DNA of 64,000 nucleotides from the NCBI GenBank assembly GCA_013214575.1, contig JABSSD010000148.1, positions 1 through 64,000 on the forward strand. The letters run 5' to 3'. This stretch comes from Paracoccaceae bacterium. Lineage in GTDB: Bacteria; Pseudomonadota; Alphaproteobacteria; Rhodobacterales; Rhodobacteraceae. A program made the translations under genes and the position numbers. Shown piece after piece: positions 24,605 through 32,303 of this stretch. The number at the start of each line of letters is the position of its first letter. Within the stretch, counting starts at the first letter, position 1. A model generated the notes under the pieces. It saw only the letters and a list, made by a program, of their open reading frames with translations, did no database searches and had not been told where the DNA came from.

Positions 24605-25045
24605 TTAGGCGGTGTGTAACTTGAAATCTGACTGTGTCAGGGCGTCGATCACCGCGCAGTCAGGCACGTTTTCTCCTGAACATTGCGCGACGGTTTCTGA
24701 CAACACCATTTGGATGCGGCGCAGATCGGCAATTTTTGCGCCAATGCTCTCCAGGTGGCGCGACGCAAGGGCCTGGACTTCGGCGCAGGTCTGCATGCCG
24801 CCATCGACCAGAGCCAACAAATCGCGAATTTCCTCGAGCGTGAAACCCAGATCACGGGCCCGCATCACGAAATTCAGACGGGCAATGTGGCTTTCATCAT
24901 AGCAGCGATAGTTTTTGGCGTTTCGCGGCGGTTCAGGCATCACCCCAATATTCTCGTAGTACCGTATGGTTTCCAGGTTGCACCCGGTCAGCCGGGCAAG
25001 ATCCGAGCGCCGGACGGTCTTCACTGTCTTGTGATTGTCACTCAT
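24605..25045 (-). CDS. merR: MerR-family mercury-responsive regulator
   Basis: A 146-residue MerR protein with an N-terminal winged helix (RRSDLARLTGCNLETIRYYENIGVMPEP), a long dimer helix and metal-site cysteines at Cys87, Cys122 and Cys130. In Tn501 MerR these are Cys82, Cys117 and Cys126. Here the last pair is one residue closer, as in CueR-type proteins, but the first cysteine argues for mercury. Divergent from merTPFAB over a typical operator (25057-25087). The hypothetical gene 24164-24568 lies 36 bases downstream on the same strand, so merR transcripts may run into it. Confidence 0.92.
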   Translation of the reverse strand: MSDNHKTVKTVRRSDLARLTGCNLETIRYYENIGVMPEPPRNAKNYRCYDESHIARLNFVMRARDLGFTLEEIRDLLALVDGGMQTCAEVQALASRHLESIGAKIADLRRIQMVLSETVAQCSGENVPDCAVIDALTQSDFKLHTA

Positions 25046-25056
25046 GGCGAGGCTCC

Positions 25057-25087
25057 TTGTCTCTGTACCACCTACAGACCTTAAGGT
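25057..25087 (+). promoter_or_regulatory. MerR-type promoter and operator of the mer operon
   Basis: The -35 is TTGTCT (25057-25062) and the -10 is TAAGGT (25082-25087), separated by 19 bp, the over-long spacing that MerR corrects by twisting DNA. The spacer holds the dyad TCTGTA-ccacc-TACAGA (25062-25078). All three traits match the established mer promoter design. Confidence 0.88.
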
Positions 25088-25117
25088 GGAGAGGTGACGC
25101 GGACAAGGATGATTCGA

Positions 25118-25522
25118 ATGTCAGAAAACATATCAGCCAGCGACGCAACAAATGTCGTTATCAAGGAAGGGTCTGCCCGAAGCGACCGTATCGCCACGGC
25201 GGGCAGCCTGTTTGGCGCGCTGGCCATGACCTCCTGCTGCATTCTGCCCCTGGTTCTGGTCAGCATGGGTGTGGGCGGTGTGTGGATCGCGCAGTTGACG
25301 GCGCTTTACGCCTATAAATGGTACATGTTTTCCACTGCCAGCGTCTTTATCGGTTGGGGCTTTTGGCAAGCCTATCGCCCCGCCGGTGTTGACTGCGCTG
25401 GTGGTGCCTGCGCCCATCCGGTGAACAAGCGGGTCATGAAGGCCTGCCTGTGGGCTGCCGTGGTGGTGACTTTGATTGCCATGATCTTCCCCTACATCAC
25501 CCCCTACATCCTGAGATTTTGA
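25118..25522 (+). CDS. merT: Mercuric ion transporter MerT
   Basis: A 134-residue inner-membrane protein with three predicted helices. It has the vicinal pair Cys40-Cys41 in MTSCCILPL inside the first helix and a cytoplasmic pair in GVDCAGGACAHP (Cys93, Cys98), the relay by which MerT passes Hg(II) inward to MerA. Start choice: the promoter -10 ends at 25087, so GTG 25094 is too near the transcription start. ATG 25118 has AAGG ~9 bases upstream; ATG 25109 is also possible. First gene of the operon. Confidence 0.92.
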   Translation: MSENISASDATNVVIKEGSARSDRIATAGSLFGALAMTSCCILPLVLVSMGVGGVWIAQLTALYAYKWYMFSTASVFIGWGFWQAYRPAGVDCAGGACAHPVNKRVMKACLWAAVVVTLIAMIFPYITPYILRF

Positions 25523-25534
25523 GCGAGAAAACTG

Positions 25535-25840
25535 ATGAAAAATCTGCTTATTCCGACACTGATGGCCACCTGCTTTGCCGGTGGTGCGCTGGCTGAACAG
25601 AAACAGGCAACGATCGAGGTTTCCGAACTGACCTGTCCCTCGTGCCCCTATATCGCGGCCCAGGCGGTTTCGGCTGTCGACTCGGTGGTGATTGTCGATG
25701 GGGTTTACGACGAAGCGGCACAGAGTGTGGTATTCGAGCTGACCTATGACACCGAGATAACCACATTGGCCGAAATCGCCAGTGCGTCAGAAGAGTTAGG
25801 CTATCCGGGACGGGTTCTGCAAAACCCGCCCGAGTCTTGA
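25535..25840 (+). CDS. merP: Periplasmic mercury-binding protein MerP
   Basis: A 101-residue exported heavy-metal-associated domain: signal MKNLLIPTLMATCFAGGALA, then ELTCPSCPYIAAQAV with Cys34 and Cys37 (MerP normally has GMTCxxC). It captures Hg(II) in the periplasm and hands it to MerT. Begins 12 bases after merT. The C-terminal GYPGRVLQ matches the usual MerP end. Confidence 0.88.
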   Translation: MKNLLIPTLMATCFAGGALAEQKQATIEVSELTCPSCPYIAAQAVSAVDSVVIVDGVYDEAAQSVVFELTYDTEITTLAEIASASEELGYPGRVLQNPPES

Positions 25841-25926
25841 AACGCTGGATCCTGACAGCAGGGACCGGTCTCTGGTCAAAACACCCCACCTGGGTCCGCT
25901 AGCAGCAGCGGCTAAGCAGCGGCTGT

Positions 25927-25975
25927 GGCGGCACCAGGCGGCACCAGGCGGCACCAGGCGGCACCAGGCGGCACT
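25927..25975 (+). repeat. 10-bp tandem repeat upstream of merF
   Basis: Nearly five copies of GGCGGCACCA (25927-25975) lie between merP and merF, ending 17 bases before the merF start. The period of 10 is not a multiple of three and the array is outside any supported gene. It is the only short tandem array of this kind seen in the window. Confidence 0.9.
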
Positions 25976-25991
25976 GAATTTGGAGGCGGAA

Positions 25992-26375
25992 ATGAACGAC
26001 AAGACCATGTTGCGAACCGGGTTGATCGGCAGCGCGATTGCCATGTTGTGCTGTCTTACCCCCCTATTGGTGGTGGTGGTGGCCGGGGTCGGCCTTTCGG
26101 CCATAATCGGTTGGCTGGATTACGCGCTGTTTCCGCTATTCTTTGCGTCGCTTGGCATCACCGCACAGGCCCTTTGGCTCCGGGCCGGAAAACCAGGCGG
26201 CAACCCGCGTCGCTGGATCATGGTCTCGGTTGTCGGGCTGTCGGCGCTGCTGTTCTGGTTGCAGTTCCACTATGCGTTCCGTCTGTCCATCGGGGCGATT
26301 TTATCTGTCGCATTTTACGGGTTCTGGCTGTCGCGCAGTGGCACCCCCCGCGGATCTGACGGGAGCAAAACATGA
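25992..26375 (+). CDS. merF: MerF-like mercury transporter, extended form
   Basis: A 127-residue membrane protein. The first ~75 residues match MerF: LRTGLIGSAIAMLCCLTPLLVVV with Cys20-Cys21 in helix 1, then SAIIGWLDYALFPLF. Standard MerF has about 80 residues and two helices. This one continues with two more predicted helices (about 72-88 and 92-110). GGAGGCGGAA precedes ATG 25992. It should import Hg(II) as an alternative to MerT. The extension's role is unknown. Confidence 0.85.
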   Translation: MNDKTMLRTGLIGSAIAMLCCLTPLLVVVVAGVGLSAIIGWLDYALFPLFFASLGITAQALWLRAGKPGGNPRRWIMVSVVGLSALLFWLQFHYAFRLSIGAILSVAFYGFWLSRSGTPRGSDGSKT

Positions 26376-26447
26376 TGGCCTCGCCGCTCCGGGCAGTTGG
26401 GGTCATCGCCTATCTGATTTTCAAACAAACTGAGCGCGGCAATTACT

Positions 26448-27887
26448 ATGGAAGATAACAGTATGAACGAGTGTTTCGAGGGCGGCAGCGGCAGCTACGA
26501 TCTGATCGTGATCGGTGCAGGATCAGCCGGGTTCTCGGCTTCGATTACCGCAGCCAATGCTGGCAAACGAGTGGCCCTTGTTGGCCATGGCACCATTGGT
26601 GGCACCTGTGTCAACGTCGGCTGTGTGCCCTCCAAGGCGATGATCCGCGTCGCCGAAGCGGTGCACGGCGGCGCCTCGGCTGCCCGGTTCCCCGGCATCA
26701 CCCCCTGCGAGCACAGTGTCGACTGGTCAGCCGTTGTGGCCGCCAAAGATGGCTTGGTGGATGCGCTGCGGCAAAAGAAATACTCTGACCTGCTGCCGTC
26801 ATACCAAGGTATCGACTACATCGAACAGGGCGCGGCGCAGCTGGTCGAAGGCGGCGTTCAAGTTGGCGACCGGCTGATCAAGGCGGAGCGGATTGTGGTC
26901 GCCACCGGCAGCCATTCGATGCCCCCCGCGATCAAGGGTATTGAAGATGTGCCGGTGCTCGACAGCACCTCTCTGCTGGAGCTGCCTGAAAAACCAAAAA
27001 GCCTGATTTTTATCGGTGGCGGCTACGTCGGGGTTGAACTGGCGCAGCTGATGGCCCGGCTTGGGGTCGAGGTGACGCTGGTCACTCGCTCACGCCTGTT
27101 GCCTGAGGCCGAACCGGAAGTCTCACAGGCGCTGGCTGAGGCCTTTGCAGCCGAAGGCATAACCGTTCTGGACGGCCTGTCTTACCACGCGGTTTCGGGC
27201 AATGCCGGATCTGTCACCCTCAGCATTGAACGCGGCGGCGAAAGTGTTGACATCACCGCCGAAAAGCTGGTGGTGACCGCGGGTCGGCGGGCCAATACCA
27301 AAGACATGCGGCTGCCAGAGGCAGGGGTCACGCTGGACCCGCGCGGCGCAATTGTCATTGGCGAGGACATGCAAACCACGGCTCCCGGCATCTATGCCGC
27401 TGGCGATGTCACCAACCGGGATCAGTTTGTCTATATGGCCGCATATGGGGCCAAACTGGCCGCACAGAACGCGGTGCTGGAGGGCACCGGACGCTATGAC
27501 AACGCGGCAATGCCCTGGGTGGTGTTCAGCGACCCGCAGGTCGCCGGGGTTGGGCTCAACGAGGCGGCGGCAAAAGAGGCGGGCTTTGACGTTAAAACCT
27601 CGGTTGTGCCCCTGGATCAGGTGCCGCGCGCCTTGGCCGCACGGGATACACGCGGGCTGATCAAGCTGGTGGCGGATCGCAAAACCGACAGGCTGCTCGG
27701 CGGCCAGATTATGGCCCCCGAAGGCTCGGATAGTATCCAGACGCTGGCCATGGCCCTGAAGTTCGGCATGACCACCAAGGCACTGGGCGAGACCCTCTTT
27801 CCCTATTTGACCACGGTAGAGGGGCTGAAACTGGCGGCGCAGACCTTTGACATGGATGTGGCCAAACTCAGCTGCTGCGCCGGCTAA
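26448..27887 (+). CDS. merA: Mercuric reductase MerA
   Basis: A 479-residue flavoprotein that reduces Hg(II) to volatile Hg(0) with NADPH. Visible are the FAD site VIGAGSAGFSA (21-31), redox-active GGTCVNVGCVPSK (Cys54, Cys59), the NADPH-site FIGGGYVGVE, the second FAD motif YAAGDVT and the C-terminal vicinal pair Cys476-Cys477 (SCCAG) that takes Hg from MerT. The N-terminal metal-binding domain found in many MerA proteins is absent, making this a short form. Starts 72 bases after merF. Confidence 0.95.
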   Translation: MEDNSMNECFEGGSGSYDLIVIGAGSAGFSASITAANAGKRVALVGHGTIGGTCVNVGCVPSKAMIRVAEAVHGGASAARFPGITPCEHSVDWSAVVAAKDGLVDALRQKKYSDLLPSYQGIDYIEQGAAQLVEGGVQVGDRLIKAERIVVATGSHSMPPAIKGIEDVPVLDSTSLLELPEKPKSLIFIGGGYVGVELAQLMARLGVEVTLVTRSRLLPEAEPEVSQALAEAFAAEGITVLDGLSYHAVSGNAGSVTLSIERGGESVDITAEKLVVTAGRRANTKDMRLPEAGVTLDPRGAIVIGEDMQTTAPGIYAAGDVTNRDQFVYMAAYGAKLAAQNAVLEGTGRYDNAAMPWVVFSDPQVAGVGLNEAAAKEAGFDVKTSVVPLDQVPRALAARDTRGLIKLVADRKTDRLLGGQIMAPEGSDSIQTLAMALKFGMTTKALGETLFPYLTTVEGLKLAAQTFDMDVAKLSCCAG

Positions 27888-27920
27888 TGACATGACTGGT
27901 AAGGAGAATGTATCGCTGAC

Positions 27921-28700
27921 TTGGCAAAGTGTCGCGTAAACTTCGCGATCCGCAAACCCTCCCTCTCAATCAAAAAGGACAGCAGAGAATTGAAGAATAG
28001 CATTGAAGCCCAAAGTGCCGCCGACACCCTGGGAAGAATCGACTGGTCTGTCGTGAGTGACCCTCAAGTTGCCGAGGCCATTCCACAATTGTTGCAGGAT
28101 TGGCGAATGCGAAAGCGCTGGGATACAATAAGCCCCAATGCGCGTGATACTCATAAGAAGATCTTGAGATCTTACCTGAGATCTGCAGCGCCACCGGAAA
28201 TTGCCAGCTTAGAGCCGGCAATACTTGAAGACCTGCAATCCAGAGACTTGATCGTTGTCAAAAATGGGCAGATCACGTCGGCCTATCCATTCTCGACCAT
28301 AGCGACCACACATGCCGTTACCGTTGATGCAGTAACAAACAGTGCAGTCTGTGCAATTGATGCCTTGGGAGTCGCCGCCATGTCGGCACAGGCGTCGCGA
28401 GTTCAATGCCAGTGTCCCATTTGCAATGGTAAAATCGACGTGTCGATCCGCGCTGACGGGCTGACAATCCAAGCGGCATGGCCAGCAACGGCGCGGCTTT
28501 GGGCCGGGGTTGTGGACATTGCAGGCTGCGCCGCCGAAACCCAGTGTCAAACCATGCTTGTTTTCTGCTCGCCCAAACATCTGGCCCTGTGGCGCGAGAC
28601 ACAAAAGCCAGTCGTACGCGGGTTCGACCTGTCTCTCTCTCAGGCTGTCCAACTGGGAGCAGCTATCTTCCGGCCATTTCTGAGCGTGAGCGATACCTGA
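27921..28700 (+). CDS. merB: Organomercurial lyase MerB
   Basis: Cleaves the carbon-mercury bond of organomercurials so that MerA can reduce the Hg(II). Catalytic residues by motif: Cys144 and Asp147 in SAVCAIDALG (Cys96/Asp99 in the R831b enzyme) and Cys216 in MLVFCSPKHL (Cys159). An extra QCQCPIC stretch lies between them. Start unclear: a perfect AAGGAG is followed by ATG 27908, but that frame stops after three codons (ATGTATCGCTGA). The merB frame can only use TTG 27921 or a later TTG near 27990. The gene may be weakly translated or have a frameshifted start. Confidence 0.85.
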   Translation: MAKCRVNFAIRKPSLSIKKDSRELKNSIEAQSAADTLGRIDWSVVSDPQVAEAIPQLLQDWRMRKRWDTISPNARDTHKKILRSYLRSAAPPEIASLEPAILEDLQSRDLIVVKNGQITSAYPFSTIATTHAVTVDAVTNSAVCAIDALGVAAMSAQASRVQCQCPICNGKIDVSIRADGLTIQAAWPATARLWAGVVDIAGCAAETQCQTMLVFCSPKHLALWRETQKPVVRGFDLSLSQAVQLGAAIFRPFLSVSDT

Positions 28701-29009
28701 ACCACGATTCTAGTTTAGCATTTTGCAGAGTTGCGTGTCCGTATGTCTGTTTTCGACGGCTTGACGGCTCTTGGCCTGGCCAAGACAGATGCAATAGCCC
28801 AACTCCGTCCAGCGTAAGGGCAAGTGTAGTCATCAACCGATTTGTGCAACATAACCGCGGGACAACGGAAATTTAAGGTATATCCTCACCGCCAGGCGGA
28901 TGATTTCAGGCGTCGTCCTGAAATAGAGGACCGGACTGAGTTTTGTCAGGCTTGCAGGCGATCGACCCATTTTGCCCGCCACCAAAGTCTGACAGCGCCA
29001 TGGAGATCA
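28701..29009. other. IS-scarred spacer after merB
   Basis: About 310 bases separate merB from the convergent epimerase gene. They contain an IS6 transposase scrap (28855-28935). Next to it, read on the minus strand from ~28855, is GGTTATGTTGCACAAATCGG, which resembles a decayed IS5/IS903-type end (GGCTTTGTTGCACAAAT at 2861). Nothing else was recognised. Confidence 0.5.
28855..28935 (-). pseudogene. IS6-family transposase, N-terminal scrap
   Basis: The minus strand encodes LYFRTTPEIIRLAVRIYLKFPLS. It parallels WYFRTRPDIIRLAAMMQVRLPLS of the IS6 remnant at 61 kb and the family consensus near residue 15. It breaks off into the IS5-like end. About 24 residues support it. Confidence 0.6.
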
Positions 29010-29867
29010 TCAGGGCAGGCCTGCTTTGGCCATGCCACGGTGAATATGCATGTAGCCATCTCTGTAAACGGCCTCCGGGCTCTCAGCAAAATCGCGCCAG
29101 ACTTTGGTGGCGGCTGCTAAATCGGGCAGGCCTCTTCCAAAACTTTCGATGGTCAGCCAGCCATCGTAGCCGCTTTGAGCAATAGCAGCGAATGTGTCGT
29201 CCCACGGAATATTGCCACGTCCCGGCACGCCACGGTCGTTTTCTGAAATGTGGATGTGTTCGACCAAGTCAGCGTTCTGCTTGAAGGCGGCAATTGGGTC
29301 TGCTTCTTCAATGTTCGCATGAAACGTATCATACATCGCTCGAATTCTAGGGTGATCAATCTCACGAATATGGGCCGAAAGCGCCGCCATTGTGTTGAGA
29401 AAATAACATTCAAACCGGTTCAGCGCTTCCAGACAAATCGTGACTTCAAAGGCTTCGGCGCAATCGCCTATGCGCCGTTGCGCGTCGATTGAGCGACTGA
29501 ATTCATCACCTGTGGGCCCCTCTCCAGAAAAATGTCCAAGTGTAGAATGCAGCGGCCCGCTCAGTTTATTTGCGCCCATTGCCTGTGAACACATAATCGC
29601 CCAACGCATGTAGTCCACACCTGCAGCACGTGCATCTGCATCGTCAGATATCAGGTTTTTTTGCGAGTCGCTGATTGCTGTCACAGCGGTGCGTTCCAGG
29701 CCAATCCGGTCAAGCATCTTACCCGTTTCAGCATAGTCGCTCGGTCGGCCCTCAAACACCGGAATTTCAACCCCGTCAAACCCGGCCTCCTTGATCTCGC
29801 AAAGCAGAGACTCGTGCTCCAGACCGATGTTGGTCGTCCAGAGGAACATGCACATGCCGATCTTCAT
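29010..29867 (-). CDS. Sugar epimerase/isomerase TIM barrel (D-tagatose 3-epimerase family)
   Basis: A 285-residue xylose-isomerase-like TIM barrel. Metal and catalytic positions match the ketose 3-epimerase group: Glu in ICLEALNRFE, Asp in MYDTFHANIEE, His in HIHISENDRG and Glu in LTIESFGRG. It would interconvert ketoses or isomerise a small hydroxy-keto acid. ATG 29867 with GAGAGAG upstream is chosen. It is divergent from the isomerase-enolase operon. A TGGTAATACCA palindrome lies 55 bases before its start, shared with the other units of this regulon. Confidence 0.85.
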   Translation of the reverse strand: MKIGMCMFLWTTNIGLEHESLLCEIKEAGFDGVEIPVFEGRPSDYAETGKMLDRIGLERTAVTAISDSQKNLISDDADARAAGVDYMRWAIMCSQAMGANKLSGPLHSTLGHFSGEGPTGDEFSRSIDAQRRIGDCAEAFEVTICLEALNRFECYFLNTMAALSAHIREIDHPRIRAMYDTFHANIEEADPIAAFKQNADLVEHIHISENDRGVPGRGNIPWDDTFAAIAQSGYDGWLTIESFGRGLPDLAAATKVWRDFAESPEAVYRDGYMHIHRGMAKAGLP

Positions 29868-29921
29868 TTTTGCTCTCTCAGTTGGAATGCAACACGGATG
29901 CATGGAAAATCACCCGCCATC

Positions 29922-29932
29922 TGGTAATACCA
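29922..29932. promoter_or_regulatory. Candidate GntR operator (TGGTAATACCA)
   Basis: TGGT-N3-ACCA palindrome upstream of the epimerase gene (minus strand). FadR/UxuR-type GntR proteins favour TGGT...ACCA sites (established). The same sequence on the other strand, TGGTATTACCA, stands before the sugar-binding-protein gene at 39860. Confidence 0.6.
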
Positions 29933-30083
29933 AAAACGCCCACTCAGTCAATGTATTAGTCTGGGGACTGGCAAATCTCCCGGGTCAGCCACCCATATGT
30001 TTTTCGACTTTTTAGCAAGTACTCGAGAATTTACGCGTATTACCCCTTACTATCGCCACTTGACCTGACATTGGATATGTCGC

Positions 30084-30102
30084 AATCTGGTCTAACCAGA
30101 TT
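30084..30102. promoter_or_regulatory. Candidate GntR operator (AATCTGGT-CTA-ACCAGATT)
   Basis: A perfect 8-bp-arm palindrome with a TGGT-CTA-ACCA core, 75 bases upstream of the isomerase operon that includes the GntR gene. Strongest of the three related sites in this block. Autoregulation is inferred. Confidence 0.65.
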
Positions 30103-30177
30103 AGCAATTAAAGAATTTGACGTGCATCCGGTTCTGCGCCGGAGCCACGCGGACAGATATCCCATGGGAGGGCAGAA

Positions 30178-31065
30178 ATGCACTTATCAACACATAACTG
30201 GATGCGGGCCGAACCGCTGGAGACCACCGTACGGCGGATCAAGAAATTTGGCTACGAGAGCATCGAAATTTCCGGCGAACCCGATCAATATGACATCGGT
30301 GAAACCCGCGCTCTTTTGAAGGACACCGGCATGCGCTGCTGGGGGGCTGTGACGCTGACGCTGGGGGACAGGAATCTGGCCGCCAAAGACGAAGGCCAGC
30401 GGGCCCGTTCGGTGGATTATGTAAAAAGCGTGATCACAATGGTATCGGAGCTGGAAGGTGAAATCATCACCTTGGTGCCTGCCACTGTTGGCAAGGTCAC
30501 GCCCGATGGCAATCCGGATGAAGAATGGGGTTGGGTGGTTGAGGCAACCAAGGAATGTTATGCCCATGCCCAAGCCCGCGGCGTGAAAATCGCAATTGAA
30601 CCGCTAAACCGTTTCGAGACATATTTCATCAACCGCTGCGCCCAGGCCCTGGCCCTGGCCGAGGCGGTTGGCCCAGACTGTGGCGTCTGCCTTGACGCGT
30701 TCCATCTGAATATCGAGGAAGACGACATTTACGATGCCATTCGTCTGGCTGGTGACAAGTTGTTTGATTTTCATGTGGCGGACAACAATCGGTTTGCCGC
30801 CGGCCTTGGCCATCTCAACTGGGCCAAAATTGTCGGCACTCTAAAAGAAGTGGGCTATGACGGGGCGTTGACCAACGAATTTGTCGCCCCCGTGGACCGG
30901 ACCCCTGCCGCACCCTATCCGGAGATGATCGAAACCAATCCGGTCGACATTTCCCCCGAACAGCTGAAATTCATCGAAGACCATGGCTCCAGCCTGTTGG
31001 CTGAAGAGTTTTATGCAGACCAGATGCGGATTACAGCTGAAACCCTTCTCCCGTTGATGAAGTAA
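30178..31065 (+). CDS. Sugar isomerase/epimerase TIM barrel
   Basis: A 295-residue xylose-isomerase-like TIM barrel, a relative of the divergent gene at 29.0-29.9 kb. It carries IAIEPLNRFETYF, CLDAFHLNIEEDD, DFHVADNNRF and LTNEFVAP, which bear the metal-binding Glu, Asp, His and Glu. GGGAGG precedes the ATG. First gene of the operon isomerase, enolase-family enzyme, GntR regulator, 2-hydroxyacid dehydrogenase. Two related TIM barrels side by side suggest successive epimerisation/isomerisation of one sugar (inference). Substrate not identifiable. Confidence 0.88.
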   Translation: MHLSTHNWMRAEPLETTVRRIKKFGYESIEISGEPDQYDIGETRALLKDTGMRCWGAVTLTLGDRNLAAKDEGQRARSVDYVKSVITMVSELEGEIITLVPATVGKVTPDGNPDEEWGWVVEATKECYAHAQARGVKIAIEPLNRFETYFINRCAQALALAEAVGPDCGVCLDAFHLNIEEDDIYDAIRLAGDKLFDFHVADNNRFAAGLGHLNWAKIVGTLKEVGYDGALTNEFVAPVDRTPAAPYPEMIETNPVDISPEQLKFIEDHGSSLLAEEFYADQMRITAETLLPLMK

Positions 31066-31130
31066 TCTGCCCCCTGCCCCCTGCCCTCGTTGCGCAATTC
31101 CTTAGCGTGTCGGGGGATTAAGGAAACGTC

Positions 31131-32300
31131 ATGAGAATCAAATCGGTAAAAGCTTGGTGGGTTCAAATTCCTATCGCGATGGACAAGCAGCACGTTAGCG
31201 ACTTTGGTCGGTTGCGCAGCTTTGACGCTGCCATCTTAAGAATTGAAACCGACGACGGGCTTGTGGGTTGGGGCGAAGGTAAAAACGCAGCGGGCAGCGC
31301 CGGCCACTACAGCACATTAGTTCATCTGCTCAACCACGAGTTCGGCCCCACATTGATTGGCCGCGATCCAGCGGATGTGACCTACATCTGGGAGGATCTC
31401 TACAATGGCGTTCGCAGCGAAAAAGCGGCCGCGGCCGGGCAGGCAATGCCTGAATTGGCACGCCGCGGCCTGACTGTAGCCGCCATCAGCGCCATCGACA
31501 TCGCCCTTTGGGACATCCTGGGGAAATCGCAGGGACAGCCCGTTTGGAAGCTCTTGGGCGGGCGCAAATCCGACCGTCTGCCCGCTTATGCTTCGGGGGG
31601 CTGGGCGGATGAGGACAACATTGGCGACCAGTTGAAATCCTACATCGAAAAAGGCGGATTTGGGGCCGTGAAAATGAGAGTGGGTGCCATGGATGGCGCC
31701 ACTTTCGTTTCTGCAGCCAGAGTCAAAGCCGCGCGTTCCGCACTCGGGCCGAATGTCGAGCTGATGGTCGATGCCCATGGCACCTACACAGTGGCAGAGG
31801 CCAAACGGTTTGCTTATCAGGTCAGAGATTGCGATTTGGCCTGGTTTGAAGAGCCTGTCATTGCAGACGACAAAGTCGGCATGGCAGAGTTGCGTGCCGC
31901 GACCCACATTCCGATAGCTGCTGGAGAGTCCGAGGCGACGCGTTATGCATTCCGCGATCTTGCGGTGCTGCGGGCAGCTGACATATTCCAACCGGATCCC
32001 GCCTTTTGTGGTGGCATTACTGAGGCGATGCGCATAGGAAACTTGGCGAGCGCTTTCAACCTGAAATTGGCGCCGCATCTTTGGGCGGGGGCTCCTTGTT
32101 TCTTTGCCGGTTTACACATCTGTGCGGCTTCGCCAGCAAGTTTCACGGTTGAGTTTTCGCTTGGAGCAAATCCCATGATACATGAGCTTGCAGAAGAAGA
32201 GATCGTGGTCAAAGACGGAAAAATCGAAGTCCCTGAGGCCCCGGGCCTTGGCCTTACCATAAATGAAAAAGTAATCAGCACCTACGCAATAACTGAGTGA
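31131..32300 (+). CDS. Enolase-superfamily dehydratase (mandelate racemase/MLE type)
   Basis: A 389-residue enzyme with the N-terminal capping domain and a barrel carrying the superfamily residues. Lys181 is in VKMRVG (K-x-R), metal ligands are Asp214 (MVDAHG), Glu240 (WFEEP) and Glu266 (AGESEATR), and the general acid/base is His316 (LAPHLW). This set abstracts the proton next to a carboxylate, usually dehydrating a sugar acid. AAGGAAACGTC precedes the ATG. Located after an isomerase and before the GntR gene (3-base gap). A sugar-acid dehydratase is most likely; a racemase cannot be excluded. Confidence 0.88.
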   Translation: MRIKSVKAWWVQIPIAMDKQHVSDFGRLRSFDAAILRIETDDGLVGWGEGKNAAGSAGHYSTLVHLLNHEFGPTLIGRDPADVTYIWEDLYNGVRSEKAAAAGQAMPELARRGLTVAAISAIDIALWDILGKSQGQPVWKLLGGRKSDRLPAYASGGWADEDNIGDQLKSYIEKGGFGAVKMRVGAMDGATFVSAARVKAARSALGPNVELMVDAHGTYTVAEAKRFAYQVRDCDLAWFEEPVIADDKVGMAELRAATHIPIAAGESEATRYAFRDLAVLRAADIFQPDPAFCGGITEAMRIGNLASAFNLKLAPHLWAGAPCFFAGLHICAASPASFTVEFSLGANPMIHELAEEEIVVKDGKIEVPEAPGLGLTINEKVISTYAITE

Positions 32301-32303
32301 AAA

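Noticed and set aside
25927-25975. CRISPR array
   Set aside because: Ten-base units directly abut one another with no spacers; a simple tandem repeat.
27900-27919. Real three-codon leader peptide gene before merB
   Set aside because: No attenuation structure was visible, and a broken merB start is a simpler explanation; left as a finding about the start, not a gene.
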